Part shown: positions 35,050 through 43,262 of the stretch, piece by piece
Numbering within the stretch: position 1 is the stretch's first letter
Layout: each line of letters starts with the position of its first letter
From: Lachnospiraceae bacterium A4
GTDB lineage: Bacteria; Bacillota; Clostridia; Lachnospirales; Lachnospiraceae
Reading direction: 5' to 3'
Assembly: GCA_000403215.2 (NCBI GenBank)
Contig: KE159536.1
Location: 43,295-107,294, forward strand
DNA length: 64,000 bases
The notes under the pieces: model-generated
Told to the model about the DNA's origin: nothing
What the model saw: only the letters and a program-made list of their open reading frames with translations
Database searches by the model: none
Position numbers and translations under genes: made by a program

Positions 35050-35247
35050 ATGATAACATTTGGTGAATTTGCAGGATTACTGATAACTGATTTTTTGCAG
35101 GCACGTAAAATTGCAGATACTTATAGTGCAGCTTTATCTCAGGAATATTATGTTAATCCAGTTTTAAAAGGCATGCCTGTTCCACACTATACCATTGATG
35201 AAGCAGAGATTGATGTTCCTATGAAAATTATGGGAGTAAAAAAGTAG
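35050..35247 (+). pseudogene. Second DUF2589-type protein, probably 3'-truncated
   Basis: 65 codons, 'MITFGEFAGLLITDFLQARK...VLKGMPVPHYTIDEAEIDVP', equal to the first part of the partner protein usually encoded beside DUF2589 genes ('GMP(V/I)PHYT..EAEI'). It stops after 'MKIMGVKK', just 7 bases before a lanthipeptide-dehydratase fragment that lacks its own N-terminus. That suggests a deletion joined the two genes. It starts with ATG behind AAAGGGAAA. Confidence 0.6.
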
Positions 35248-35254
35248 AAATTAC

Positions 35255-36175
35255 ATGAGAACAGATTTGCTCATAACACAAACTTTAGTTTATTTTAACA
35301 ATTTTTTAGAGGAAGAATTTCGTATTCCTATTTATCAAATTGAGTTATTAAAGGATGATACCGGAATTATGGAGTTTGTAACGCATACAGAAAATATGAC
35401 TCAAGAACAAGCACACTCCTATTTCTTAAAGTTTGGTGTATTAATGTGTTTTATCAAACTATTTGGTATTGGAGATATTCACTATGAAAATATAATTGCT
35501 ACAGTACAAGGTCCTGTTATAGTAGATTTAGAATGTGCTTTAAATCCAATTATTATAAAAACAGAAAGCATAAAAGATACATGCATTGGTATGATAAAAG
35601 ATTGTTTTCAGCTAGGAAAAATAAAAAATGCTACTTTTACAGTTGAAAAACAATTTCATCCTTTGACCCATTGGAAAGCTGATATAGTAAAAGGTTTTTT
35701 AACAGCAGCCAGATGTTTCGAAGATAATCAAGATGATTTTGTACAACATTATTTTAATTTATTTCAAGAACCTCTTTTTTGCAGAATTGTTCCTATGGAA
35801 ACAGGGGATTTTTATACTCTTATATATCGTATGATTTATAGTAATAAAGAGATAATAGAACATATGTTGCAAACTATTTTGTCAAACATTTCTAAATTTT
35901 TAAAACTAATCTGGAATATCGAAGAAAATTTTATTGATAAAGGAGTTATTTGGCAGTCTGTCTATGAAAATTTATTTTATGGAAATATTCCTTTTTTGCA
36001 ATTAAGCATTAATATTGTAGATGGACATGCCTATTATATATTTTATATTAATGGTGAGCCTTTTGTACAAACAATCAAACGTCCTCTCGCTGCCTTGGAA
36101 ATTGAATTTAGAAATCAAATTAATTGGTTAAATTCATCAAACGCAAAAGATTCTATAACAAGCTTAATTGGTTGA
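35255..36175 (+). CDS. LanM-like dehydratase (DUF4135) fragment
   Basis: 306 residues matching the second half of the dehydratase domain of class II lanthipeptide synthetases. The key segment 'YFLKFGVLMCFIKLFGIGDI' continues with HYENIIA and 'VIVDLECAL'. It keeps the kinase-like catalytic set Asp, His, Asn (GDIHYEN) and the metal-binding Asp (VDLE). The N-terminal 250 or so residues of LanM and the whole C-terminal LanC cyclase domain are missing, and no precursor peptide gene is visible. It could be a remnant of a lanthipeptide cluster or a stand-alone DUF4135 protein. No convincing ribosome binding site precedes the ATG, which favours a remnant. Strongly AT-rich. Confidence 0.65.
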   Translation: MRTDLLITQTLVYFNNFLEEEFRIPIYQIELLKDDTGIMEFVTHTENMTQEQAHSYFLKFGVLMCFIKLFGIGDIHYENIIATVQGPVIVDLECALNPIIIKTESIKDTCIGMIKDCFQLGKIKNATFTVEKQFHPLTHWKADIVKGFLTAARCFEDNQDDFVQHYFNLFQEPLFCRIVPMETGDFYTLIYRMIYSNKEIIEHMLQTILSNISKFLKLIWNIEENFIDKGVIWQSVYENLFYGNIPFLQLSINIVDGHAYYIFYINGEPFVQTIKRPLAALEIEFRNQINWLNSSNAKDSITSLIG

Positions 36176-36186
36176 CTACATCTATA

Positions 36187-36332
36187 GGAACTGTAGAAAA
36201 ATAACTGACGCATCCTGACTTGGCGATTTCTCCGATTATGCATGCCAAAAAGCCTCGCCGCAGCCCGCTTTAGCAATTTCACCTCGAAGAAATATCCTGC
36301 GCAATCTGCATCACTTATTTTCCTGCAATTCC
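36187..36332. mobile_element. MITE-like element, copy 3 (146 bp)
   Basis: Starts GGAACTGTAGAAAAATAACTG and ends with the complement of GGAATTGCAGGAAAATAAGTG. The interior 'CTCGAAGAAATATCCTGCGC' is shared with the copy at 42258. No clear target duplication at this copy. Confidence 0.8.
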
Positions 36333-36395
36333 TGACGGGATCACTCTGGAAATAGCGGGCGATATTTTAGAGCCGCTTCTTAGGATGCTCCTGCT

Positions 36396-36662
36396 ATGCT
36401 CATCGGTGATAAATATCTGTTTTTATTTTGCGGCGGCCGTCTGGACAGGATCAAAGGGTTGTTGTGGATGGGTACAGGTTTTCTTCTCCTGTACAAGCGT
36501 TTCGAAGCCGGTTGCCTTTCCTGGCCAAGGACCACACAGGAGGCAGCGGATCTTACGGAAGAACAATTCCATTACCTGATGATGGGATTAAATCCACTGG
36601 AGCCAAAGATCAAAGAGGTGGCCCTCCCGAAAAGGTATACTGATGATTGTGCAAAACAGTGA
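36396..36662 (+). pseudogene. IS66-family TnpB (accessory ORF2) fragment
   Basis: 'YLFLFCGGRLDRIKGLLWMG' and 'TGFLLLYKRFEAGCLSWPRT', then 'EEQFHYLMMGLNPLEPKIKE', are diagnostic of IS66 TnpB. About 45 N-terminal residues are missing, and neither the IS66 transposase gene nor TnpA is present. It is a dead remnant lying between a MITE and exporter module 2. Confidence 0.85.
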
Positions 36663-36764
36663 AGTGAGGACAACCTTATGGAAAAGAGAGTAAAAATGAT
36701 ATGGATATAGTATATGTAAAGAAGCCAACGAATGGGCAGGTGGGAAAAAGAAAGGAGCAGGATT

Positions 36765-37448
36765 ATGAGTAATATATTATTGCTGGAAGATGATTTAAGC
36801 CTGATTAACGGCCTTTCCTTCGCACTCCGCAAGGGCGGCTATGGTTTGGAAGTGGCAAGGACGATAAAAGAAGTGGATACTGTCTGGGCAGAGGGGAAGT
36901 ATGACTTGTTAATCTTAGATGTTTCACTTCCTGACGGTTCTGGTTTTGAAATATGCGAAAAAGTTCGCCAGACTTCAAAAGTTCCTATTATTTTTCTGAC
37001 AGCATCAGATGAGGAAGTCAATATTATTATGGGATTGGATATGGGTGGGGATGACTATATTACAAAACCTTTTAAATTGGGAGTGCTGTTATCCCGGATC
37101 AATGCGCTGCTAAGGCGTGCAGGTGATTTTAGCCAGACAGAAACAGAAATTCATTCCAATGGTTTCAAGGCGATTTTGACACAAGGAAAGGTTTATAAAA
37201 ATGGAGAGCTTTTGGATTTGACGGCAGGAGAGTATAAGCTGCTGTGTCTGTTTATGCAAAATCCGGGTACAGTGCTTTCCAAAGAGCAGATTTTAGAAAA
37301 CCTGTGGGATAATGAAGGAAATTATATCGATAACAATACGCTGAATGTCTATATCCGCAGACTGCGGACAAAAGTTGAGGACAATCCCAGTGATCCGCAA
37401 ATGATTTTGACTGTAAGGCGTATGGGATATAAATGGAATATTATTTGA
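36765..37448 (+). CDS. OmpR-family response regulator (module 2)
   Basis: A 227-residue regulator. The receiver has acidic pocket 'LLLEDD' (Glu8, Asp9, Asp10), phosphorylation site Asp52 ('LLILDVSLPDGSG'), Thr in 'IIFLTASDEE' and Lys in 'DDYITKPF'. A winged-helix domain (about 130-227) ends with 'LRTKVEDNPSDPQMILTVRR' and MGYKW. The ATG at 36765 follows AAAGGAG; longer in-frame starts have no site. It is first of four genes: regulator, kinase, ATPase, permease. It presumably activates the ATPase/permease genes in response to a membrane-active compound. Confidence 0.93.
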   Translation: MSNILLLEDDLSLINGLSFALRKGGYGLEVARTIKEVDTVWAEGKYDLLILDVSLPDGSGFEICEKVRQTSKVPIIFLTASDEEVNIIMGLDMGGDDYITKPFKLGVLLSRINALLRRAGDFSQTETEIHSNGFKAILTQGKVYKNGELLDLTAGEYKLLCLFMQNPGTVLSKEQILENLWDNEGNYIDNNTLNVYIRRLRTKVEDNPSDPQMILTVRRMGYKWNII

Positions 37449-37460
37449 CGGGGTATTTTT

Positions 37461-38516
37461 ATGAGGATATTTACAAACAAAAATATTAAGGCGCTATTTA
37501 TCGGAATGTCCCTGTTTTTATTTTGCAATACAATTCTTTCACAGGTTATATTGTGGAGATTTCACGGAAACTGCCGGCTTGCACTCTTTATTCTTTCTCT
37601 TTTTATGGGATGCGGGATTCTGCTTCTTAGCTTATGCTACTTTCATAAGCAGCATATAATCATGGAAACGGCAGTGGCAGAAATAGATGATTATCTTATA
37701 GGAGATACGGACGCCCGCATTGAATGTGATGATGAGGGTGAAATGTACAAGCTTTTCCATTCGGTTAATACGTTGGTGTCGGTATTGAACGCACATATAG
37801 AGAACGAGTTTCGGACAAAGGAATTTCTGAAGGATACCATATCGGATATTTCCCACCAGTTGAAAACACCGCTTGCGGCCCTTAATATTTATAATGGTAT
37901 TTTACAAAGTGAAACAGAAAATCTTCCGGACTTAAAGGAATTTACCATTTTGTCAGAGCAGGAACTTGACCGCATCGAAGCGTTGGTACAAAACCTGCTG
38001 AAAATTACAAGGCTGGATGCCGGAGCGATTATACTTGAGAAAAATTTTGAGAATGTGTCTGACATGATGCATGATATTGAACAGCATTTTGCATATCGTG
38101 CAAAACAGGAACAGAAAGAGCTTATCCTTTCCGGAGATGATGATATTATGCTTTTTTGTGACCGTGAATGGATGATAGAAGCGGTCAGCAACCTTGTAAA
38201 AAATGCTTTTGACCATACGGATGCAGGAAAGCATATCTGTGTTGAATGGAAACAGATGCCGGATATGTTACAGATTGTAGTGGAAGATAATGGGTGCGGT
38301 ATCCATTCCGAGGATGTCTATCATATTTTTAAGCGTTTTTACCGCAGCCGTTTTTCTAAAGATACACAGGGGATCGGACTTGGACTGCCTCTGGCAAAGA
38401 CGATTGTTGAACTGCATGGCGGCAATATGAAAGTAGACAGTGTTTTGGGAAAAGGGAGCGCTTTTATTATCAATTTGTTTGGTTTGAAGGAAAACATTAC
38501 AAAATTGTCGGTTTAG
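37461..38516 (+). CDS. Sensor histidine kinase (module 2)
   Basis: A 351-residue membrane kinase. Two N-terminal membrane helices (about 10-30 and 40-60) are separated by only a dozen residues, so there is almost no extracytoplasmic sensor. This is typical of intramembrane-sensing kinases that read the state of an ABC transporter. A HAMP-like linker follows, then the H-box 'ISDISHQLKTPLAAL' (His132), N-box 'LVKNAFDHT', G1 'VVEDNGCGI', F-box 'IFKRFYRS' and G2 'GIGLGLPLAKTIVELHGG'. It starts 12 bases after the regulator gene. Confidence 0.92.
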   Translation: MRIFTNKNIKALFIGMSLFLFCNTILSQVILWRFHGNCRLALFILSLFMGCGILLLSLCYFHKQHIIMETAVAEIDDYLIGDTDARIECDDEGEMYKLFHSVNTLVSVLNAHIENEFRTKEFLKDTISDISHQLKTPLAALNIYNGILQSETENLPDLKEFTILSEQELDRIEALVQNLLKITRLDAGAIILEKNFENVSDMMHDIEQHFAYRAKQEQKELILSGDDDIMLFCDREWMIEAVSNLVKNAFDHTDAGKHICVEWKQMPDMLQIVVEDNGCGIHSEDVYHIFKRFYRSRFSKDTQGIGLGLPLAKTIVELHGGNMKVDSVLGKGSAFIINLFGLKENITKLSV

Positions 38517-38537
38517 AGAAATATCAGAGTAAGGATT

Positions 38538-38575
38538 GGGTGTTATACTTCTTTGCAGAAGGAGGAATAACACCC
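38538..38575 (+). promoter_or_regulatory. Hairpin enclosing a ribosome binding site
   Basis: A perfect 9-bp stem GGGTGTTAT/ATAACACCC (38538-38546 and 38567-38575) whose loop contains AGAAGGAGGA. That site would serve an ATG at 38576, in frame with and 13 codons before the usual ATPase start at 38615. There is no T-run, so control of translation or mRNA processing is more likely than termination. Confidence 0.45.
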
Positions 38576-38614
38576 ATGACTTTATCAGATCAAAAAAGTA
38601 ACAGGAGGCATAGC

Positions 38615-39298
38615 ATGAACTTATTGGAAGTGAATGGAATTTCAAAAACTTATGGGGCAGGGGAAACTGCTGTCCGTGCTTTGAAAAATGTCAGTTTTTC
38701 AGTTCCGAAGGGAGAATTTGTTGCGGTAGTAGGGGAATCCGGTTCCGGCAAAAGTACGCTGCTGAATATGCTGGGCGCATTGGATGTGCCTACTTCCGGC
38801 AAGGTAATGATTGATGGAAAAGATACGTTTTCCATGAAAGAAAGGCATCTTACCGTGTTCCGCCGCCGGAACATTGGATTTATCTTTCAGGCATTTAACC
38901 TTGTTCCCGAACTGACGGTGGAGCAGAATATTATCTTTCCGGCACTTTTGGATTACCAGAAGCCAAACAAAAAATATCTGGAGGATTTACTGGATGTATT
39001 GAATTTGAAAGAACGCCGGAATCATTTGCCTAGTCAGTTGTCCGGCGGACAGCAGCAGAGAGTGGCGATCGGGCGTGCTTTGTTTACCCGCCCGGCTCTA
39101 ATACTTGCAGATGAGCCGACGGGAAATTTAGACTCGCAGAATACCAGTGAAGTGATTTCGCTGTTAAAAGAAGCATCAAAAAAGTATGAGCAGACAATTA
39201 TTATGATTACACACAGCCGCAGTATTGCACAGACAGCAGACCGTATCCTGCAGGTATCAGACGGGGAACTTACTGACTTGGGGAGGTGCAGGGAATGA
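38615..39298 (+). CDS. ABC transporter ATP-binding protein (module 2)
   Basis: A 227-residue MacB/LolD/BceA-type ATPase. Walker A is GESGSGKST (residues 40-48), the Q-loop 'FIFQAFNLVPELTVEQN', the signature LSGGQQQR, Walker B 'LILADEPTG' and the H-loop 'MITHS'. The ATG at 38615 behind AGGAGG is chosen; an alternative in-frame ATG at 38576 has its own site within a hairpin. The stop overlaps the permease ATG by four bases (ATGA). It powers the FtsX permease encoded next. Confidence 0.93.
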   Translation: MNLLEVNGISKTYGAGETAVRALKNVSFSVPKGEFVAVVGESGSGKSTLLNMLGALDVPTSGKVMIDGKDTFSMKERHLTVFRRRNIGFIFQAFNLVPELTVEQNIIFPALLDYQKPNKKYLEDLLDVLNLKERRNHLPSQLSGGQQQRVAIGRALFTRPALILADEPTGNLDSQNTSEVISLLKEASKKYEQTIIMITHSRSIAQTADRILQVSDGELTDLGRCRE

Positions 39299-41628
39299 AA
39301 AGTTATTTAAGCCTTGTGCCTATTTCGGGAAAGGTGCGGAAACGCCAGAACCGCATGACGATTTTCTGTGTTATTATTTCTGTGCTGCTTGTGACTGCGA
39401 TTTTCAGTGTGGCGGATATGTGGATTCGGGCATCAAGTGAGGGGCTTAGGCAGAAACATGGAAACTGGCATATCCGGTTGGAAAATATCTCTCAGGACAT
39501 AGCGGAAGAAATCGCCCAGCGCCCGGATGTTGCCGCCGTCGGCTGGTCGGAAACATTTAACACAGACGCAGACCAGCCTTTCTATATCGGGGAGAAAAAA
39601 GCTGCATTATACGGCGCTGACAGTATTTATCTGGCAGAGCTTGTGAATGCCCTGGAAGAAGGCAGTCTGCCGCAGGGTGACAATGACGTTATGCTTAGTT
39701 CCAATGCGCGCCTTGCGTTAGATGTAAAGATTGGTGATCATGTGACGGTGAAGACACCTTCGGGAGATACGGATTTTACGGTATGCGGTTTTGGGTCGGA
39801 TGACGCAGACACTTATCAGGGGCAGACCTATCTGGTTGCTGTATATATGATGCGGGATGCGTATATCGGGGTCATGGAACAAAACAATATTCCGATTAAC
39901 CCAACCTGCTATATTCAATTTCAGGATGTGTCAAAGGCAACCGGTATCATTACGGAAATCAGACAGCAGTATGATCTGCCGGAGGGAGATATTTCGGAAA
40001 ATACAGCGATTATGGGTCTTGCCGGGCAAAGCAGCAATGAATCTATGAAGAATATTTACGGAATAGCGGCAATCTTGTTCGTTATAGTATTATTGGCCGG
40101 CGTATTGATGATTTCCGGCAGTATGAACAGCAATGTAGCGCAGCGGACAAAATTTTTTGGAATGATGCGCTGTATTGGTGCAAGCCGCCAGCAGATTATC
40201 CGGTATGTACGGCTGGAGGCGTTAAACTGGTGCAAAACGGCTGTCCCTGTTGGGTTGGTCACAGGTACGGCAATTGAATGGGGGATTTGTGCATTCTTAC
40301 GTTATGGAGTTGGCGGTGAATTTGCAGCTATGCCGGTATTTGCCTTAAGCCCCGTCGGGCTGCTCAGCGGGGCGGTGGTTGGCATTGTAACTGTCCTGCT
40401 GGCGGCGCAGTCTCCTGCAAAACGTGCATCTAAAGTTTCACCGGTGGCAGCGGTTTCCGGAAATTCGGATACGGCGCTTTCGGTACGACATACAACAAAA
40501 CGGAAGATCAGAAAGGTTGAAAGGACACTGGGTATCCACCATGCAACAGCATCTAAGAAAAACTGGTTTTTATTGACTGCCAGCTTTTCACTCAGTATTA
40601 TACTGTTTCTTTGCATTTCCGTAGGGTTGGATTTTGCGTATGAACTGATTCCCTCCGTAATGCGGTCATGGCAGCCGGATATTAGCCTTACAGGCTATGC
40701 AAATGAGCGTGTACTGGATCAGGGTTTAAGCGATGCAATCAGCAGGATTACCGGTGTAGAGCATGTTTGGGGCAGTTCCTATATAGAGCATGTTCCGGCT
40801 GCTTCTTCGCGGCAGGAAATCGATCATGTCAATATAACGTCATACAGTGAGTATGTGCTGGACTGTGCAGAGGAGAGTCTTGTGGAGGGAAATTTATCGG
40901 AAGTGTATGGGGACAGCGGCAAGGTTATGACAGTTTTGAATAAAGATAATCCGATAAAAGTTGGGGACGTCATTCAGGTGGCGGGACAGGAGATTGAGGT
41001 TGTATGCGGCATATCAGACGGGCTGTATCCCAGCGAATACAGCATCATCTGCTCACAGGAAACTTTTACCCGGCTGACAGGGGAAGAAAATTACAGTATG
41101 ATAGGGATACAATTAAGCAGACAGGCTACGGATGAAACGGTAAAGCAGATCAACAGTCTTGCGGGAAGCGATGTTATTTTTACGGATGAGCGTCAGCGTA
41201 ATCAGGAAAATACCAATACATGGCTGGCTGCGAAATTTCTGCTGTATAGTTTTATGGCAATCATTGCGATGATTACGCTGTTTAACATAATCAACAGCAT
41301 TTCTATGAGCGTAACTGCCCGAATAAAGCAGTATGGAGCGATGAGAGCGGTTGGTATGGATGGGGAACAGCTTACCCGGATGATTGCTGCGGAAGCCTTT
41401 ACTTACGCTGTATCCGGTCTTATCGTCGGCAGTGGCATCGGAATCGTTTTAAGCCGCTTTTTGTATGTGAGACTGGTCACACGGTATTTTGGAAGCCAGT
41501 GGAGTCTGCCGATCGTTTTGCTTGCTATTATTGTGGTATTCGTTACAGCTTCTGCTGCGGCAGCAGTATATGCACCTGCAAAGCGGATTCGGAACATGCC
41601 AATTACAGCAACGATCAATGAACTGTAA
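39295..41628 (+). CDS. FtsX-type ABC transporter permease (module 2)
   Basis: A 777-residue membrane protein with two FtsX units. The first helix 'MTIFCVIISVLLVTAIFSV' is followed by a MacB-like extracytoplasmic domain. Then come helices around 'IYGIAAILFVIVLLAGVLMISG', the coupling segment 'FFGMMRCIGASRQQIIRYVR', another extracytoplasmic domain and a C-terminal unit with 'QYGAMRAVGMDGEQLTRMI' and 'FLYVRLVTRYF'. The size (over 750) and two extracytoplasmic domains differ from classical BceB (about 650, one loop). Substrates are probably peptides or lipids. Its ATG overlaps the ATPase stop, so translation is coupled. Confidence 0.92.
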   Translation: MKSYLSLVPISGKVRKRQNRMTIFCVIISVLLVTAIFSVADMWIRASSEGLRQKHGNWHIRLENISQDIAEEIAQRPDVAAVGWSETFNTDADQPFYIGEKKAALYGADSIYLAELVNALEEGSLPQGDNDVMLSSNARLALDVKIGDHVTVKTPSGDTDFTVCGFGSDDADTYQGQTYLVAVYMMRDAYIGVMEQNNIPINPTCYIQFQDVSKATGIITEIRQQYDLPEGDISENTAIMGLAGQSSNESMKNIYGIAAILFVIVLLAGVLMISGSMNSNVAQRTKFFGMMRCIGASRQQIIRYVRLEALNWCKTAVPVGLVTGTAIEWGICAFLRYGVGGEFAAMPVFALSPVGLLSGAVVGIVTVLLAAQSPAKRASKVSPVAAVSGNSDTALSVRHTTKRKIRKVERTLGIHHATASKKNWFLLTASFSLSIILFLCISVGLDFAYELIPSVMRSWQPDISLTGYANERVLDQGLSDAISRITGVEHVWGSSYIEHVPAASSRQEIDHVNITSYSEYVLDCAEESLVEGNLSEVYGDSGKVMTVLNKDNPIKVGDVIQVAGQEIEVVCGISDGLYPSEYSIICSQETFTRLTGEENYSMIGIQLSRQATDETVKQINSLAGSDVIFTDERQRNQENTNTWLAAKFLLYSFMAIIAMITLFNIINSISMSVTARIKQYGAMRAVGMDGEQLTRMIAAEAFTYAVSGLIVGSGIGIVLSRFLYVRLVTRYFGSQWSLPIVLLAIIVVFVTASAAAAVYAPAKRIRNMPITATINEL

Positions 41629-41633
41629 AATTT

Positions 41634-41662
41634 GCTGCACGATGGAAAAGCCCTCGTGCAGC
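41634..41662 (+). terminator. Hairpin after module 2
   Basis: Perfect 9-bp stem GCTGCACGA/TCGTGCAGC (41634-41642 with 41654-41662), 6 bases after the permease stop. There is no T-run, so an intrinsic terminator is only partly supported. Confidence 0.5.
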
Positions 41663-41688
41663 AGAAGAATGTAAAGAGATAGTTTTAT

Positions 41689-41955
41689 TTGGCAACGAAT
41701 TATATTTTACAGACAGAAATAGCAAAACATAGATTAGGAAGAGAAGGCATTTTGATAACAGGAGTTAGGCTGATGCAAGTCGGTTTGCCAGCGCTAGTCA
41801 AGTGGTTATTGGGATTGGAGAGGTACGGTATAAGAAAGAATCAGTGTAAATGGGGAAGAATATACAGCAAAGAGCAGATCTATGATATTGTCTGGCAGGA
41901 GCCCTTCTTTGCAGCTGAACATTTATACGGCGTACTTGTCACAAGTAATTTCTGA
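41689..41955 (+). pseudogene. Chimeric remnant with a winged-helix regulator fragment
   Basis: The open frame contains 'RIYSKEQIYDIVWQEPF', the recognition-helix region of an OmpR-type winged helix ('SKEQIYDIVW'). It then runs straight into a MITE arm ('FAAEHLYGVLVTSNF' is translated element). The preceding 40 residues are not recognisable. It is a patchwork of fragments rather than a gene. Confidence 0.5.
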
Positions 41956-41963
41956 ACAGTTCC
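41903..41963. mobile_element. MITE-like element, right-half copy
   Basis: CTTCTTTGCAGCTGAACATT and the following bases to ACAGTTCC match the right arm of the element at 22649-22803 almost exactly. The left arm is missing. Confidence 0.7.
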
Positions 41964-41966
41964 TTA

Positions 41967-42164
41967 TTGTTTGTTTTTCGCAGCTGCGTTCAAGGAGTAG
42001 CTACACCTGCTGTACCTATGTGTTCTGGAATAATTGAAATGATTATTCGCATACCTGCTGTTTATTTTGGATTACCTGTATTTGGATTTGCAGCAACCAT
42101 ATATGCAGAAGGTATGGCATGGATTGGAGCATTGATGCTCAATATATTTTTTATAAAAAAATAA
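41967..42164 (+). pseudogene. MATE-family efflux transporter, C-terminal fragment
   Basis: 65 codons, 'FVFRSCVQGVATPAVPMCSG' then 'IIEMIIRIPAVYF' and 'ATIYAEGMAWIGALML'. This matches the last two membrane helices of MATE exporters ('R..GQ...P...S..E...R', then 'A.(P)(L)AW(I)GA'). The first 80-85% of the gene is missing. A 21-codon start of another gene follows (ATG 42180 to TGA 42245), also broken off. Confidence 0.65.
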
Positions 42165-42257
42165 GAGGGGCGGATTAATATGGTAAGAATTTTACTTGTA
42201 AGTTTCGGTTCAGAATGGCATAATGATGTTTGGAATGTAAGCTGATGCAGGATTTAA

Positions 42258-42415
42258 GGAACTGTAGAAAAATAACTGACGCATCTTGACTTGGCTATTT
42301 CTCCGATTATGCATGCCCAAAAGCCTCGCCGTAGCCCGCTACGCCTACGTTTTTTGTCATGCATCCTCGAAGAAATATCCTACGCAATCTGCATCACTTA
42401 TTTTCCTACAATTCC
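42258..42415. mobile_element. MITE-like element, copy 4 (158 bp)
   Basis: Ends as in the copy at 36187 (GGAACTGTAGAAAAATAACTG and the complement of GGAATTGTAGGAAAATAAGTG). It is flanked by TAA on both sides (42255-42257, 42416-42418). Confidence 0.82.
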
Positions 42416-42569
42416 TAAGAAATTTTAGAGTATCTGGATTTGCCATTCCCCATAGTAGAGACTTTGGCAAACGATTTGCAGCCAGTATAAATGATCACAG
42501 TGCTGCAACGAAGTCGCAGGAAAAAGTTTCATCACGATTCAACCCGCCGACGGCGGCAAGGGGATTCAT

Positions 42570-43262
42570 ATGAAGCAGATTTTAATGGTTGAAGATGACA
42601 CAACCCTGAACAAAATGTTGTCCAATATATTGCTTGCTGAAGGGTACAAGGTTACTTCTGCCTGCACAGTCGCAGAGGCATGCCAATGCTTTCAGCAGGC
42701 AATTTATGATTTGGTGGTTCTGGATATAAACTTGCCAGACGGTTCGGGTTATGAGGTTTGCAAAATAATCAAGGAAAGGGCACAGACGCCCGTGATTTTT
42801 TTGACTGCAAATGATTTAGAACAGGATATGATAAAAGGCTATGAGCTGGGGGCTGCCGATTATATTACCAAGCCGTTTCCGAACAGTGTCTTGCGCCATA
42901 AAGTCAAAGCGATTTTTGCGATGCTGGAGAGCGCACAGAAAGAACCGCCGCACAAAATTTATGATGATGGGCAGCTCATGATTGATTTTTCTTCGGTGAG
43001 AGCCACGTTCAATGGGGAGGAAATTGTCTTTGCCCCGCTGGAATACAGAATGCTCGAAGTCTTTACGAGGAATCAGAAAATATTGCTGACCCGCCAAAAG
43101 CTGTTGGAATCTTTGTGGGACAGTCAGGAAAATTACGTGGATGAGCATACCCTGACGGCAGCGGTCAGCCGCATTCGGGGCAAAATTGAAAAGGGCGGCA
43201 GGAAATATATTCAAACAGTATACGGCATGGGGTATATGTTTACAGGTGGAAATACAATATGA
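42570..43262 (+). CDS. OmpR-family response regulator (module 3)
   Basis: A 230-residue regulator. The receiver has 'MVEDD' acidic pocket, Asp52 ('LVVLDINLPDGSG'), 'VIFLTANDLEQ' and 'ADYITKPFP'. The winged helix (about 135-230) includes 'LEYRMLEVFTRNQKILLTRQ' and ends 'YIQTVYGMGYMF'. ATG at 42570 behind AAGGGGAT. It overlaps the kinase gene by four bases. Gene order (regulator, kinase, ATPase, permease) equals module 2, but the sequences differ, so the modules are not a recent duplication. Confidence 0.93.
   Translation: MKQILMVEDDTTLNKMLSNILLAEGYKVTSACTVAEACQCFQQAIYDLVVLDINLPDGSGYEVCKIIKERAQTPVIFLTANDLEQDMIKGYELGAADYITKPFPNSVLRHKVKAIFAMLESAQKEPPHKIYDDGQLMIDFSSVRATFNGEEIVFAPLEYRMLEVFTRNQKILLTRQKLLESLWDSQENYVDEHTLTAAVSRIRGKIEKGGRKYIQTVYGMGYMFTGGNTI

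Noticed and set aside
36385-36643. Additional overlapping reading frames over the IS66 scrap
   Set aside because: Only the frame from 36396 matches TnpB; the others are shadows.
41689-41900. A genuine small gene at 41689
   Set aside because: Only a dozen residues match a known fold, and the end is translated MITE sequence.
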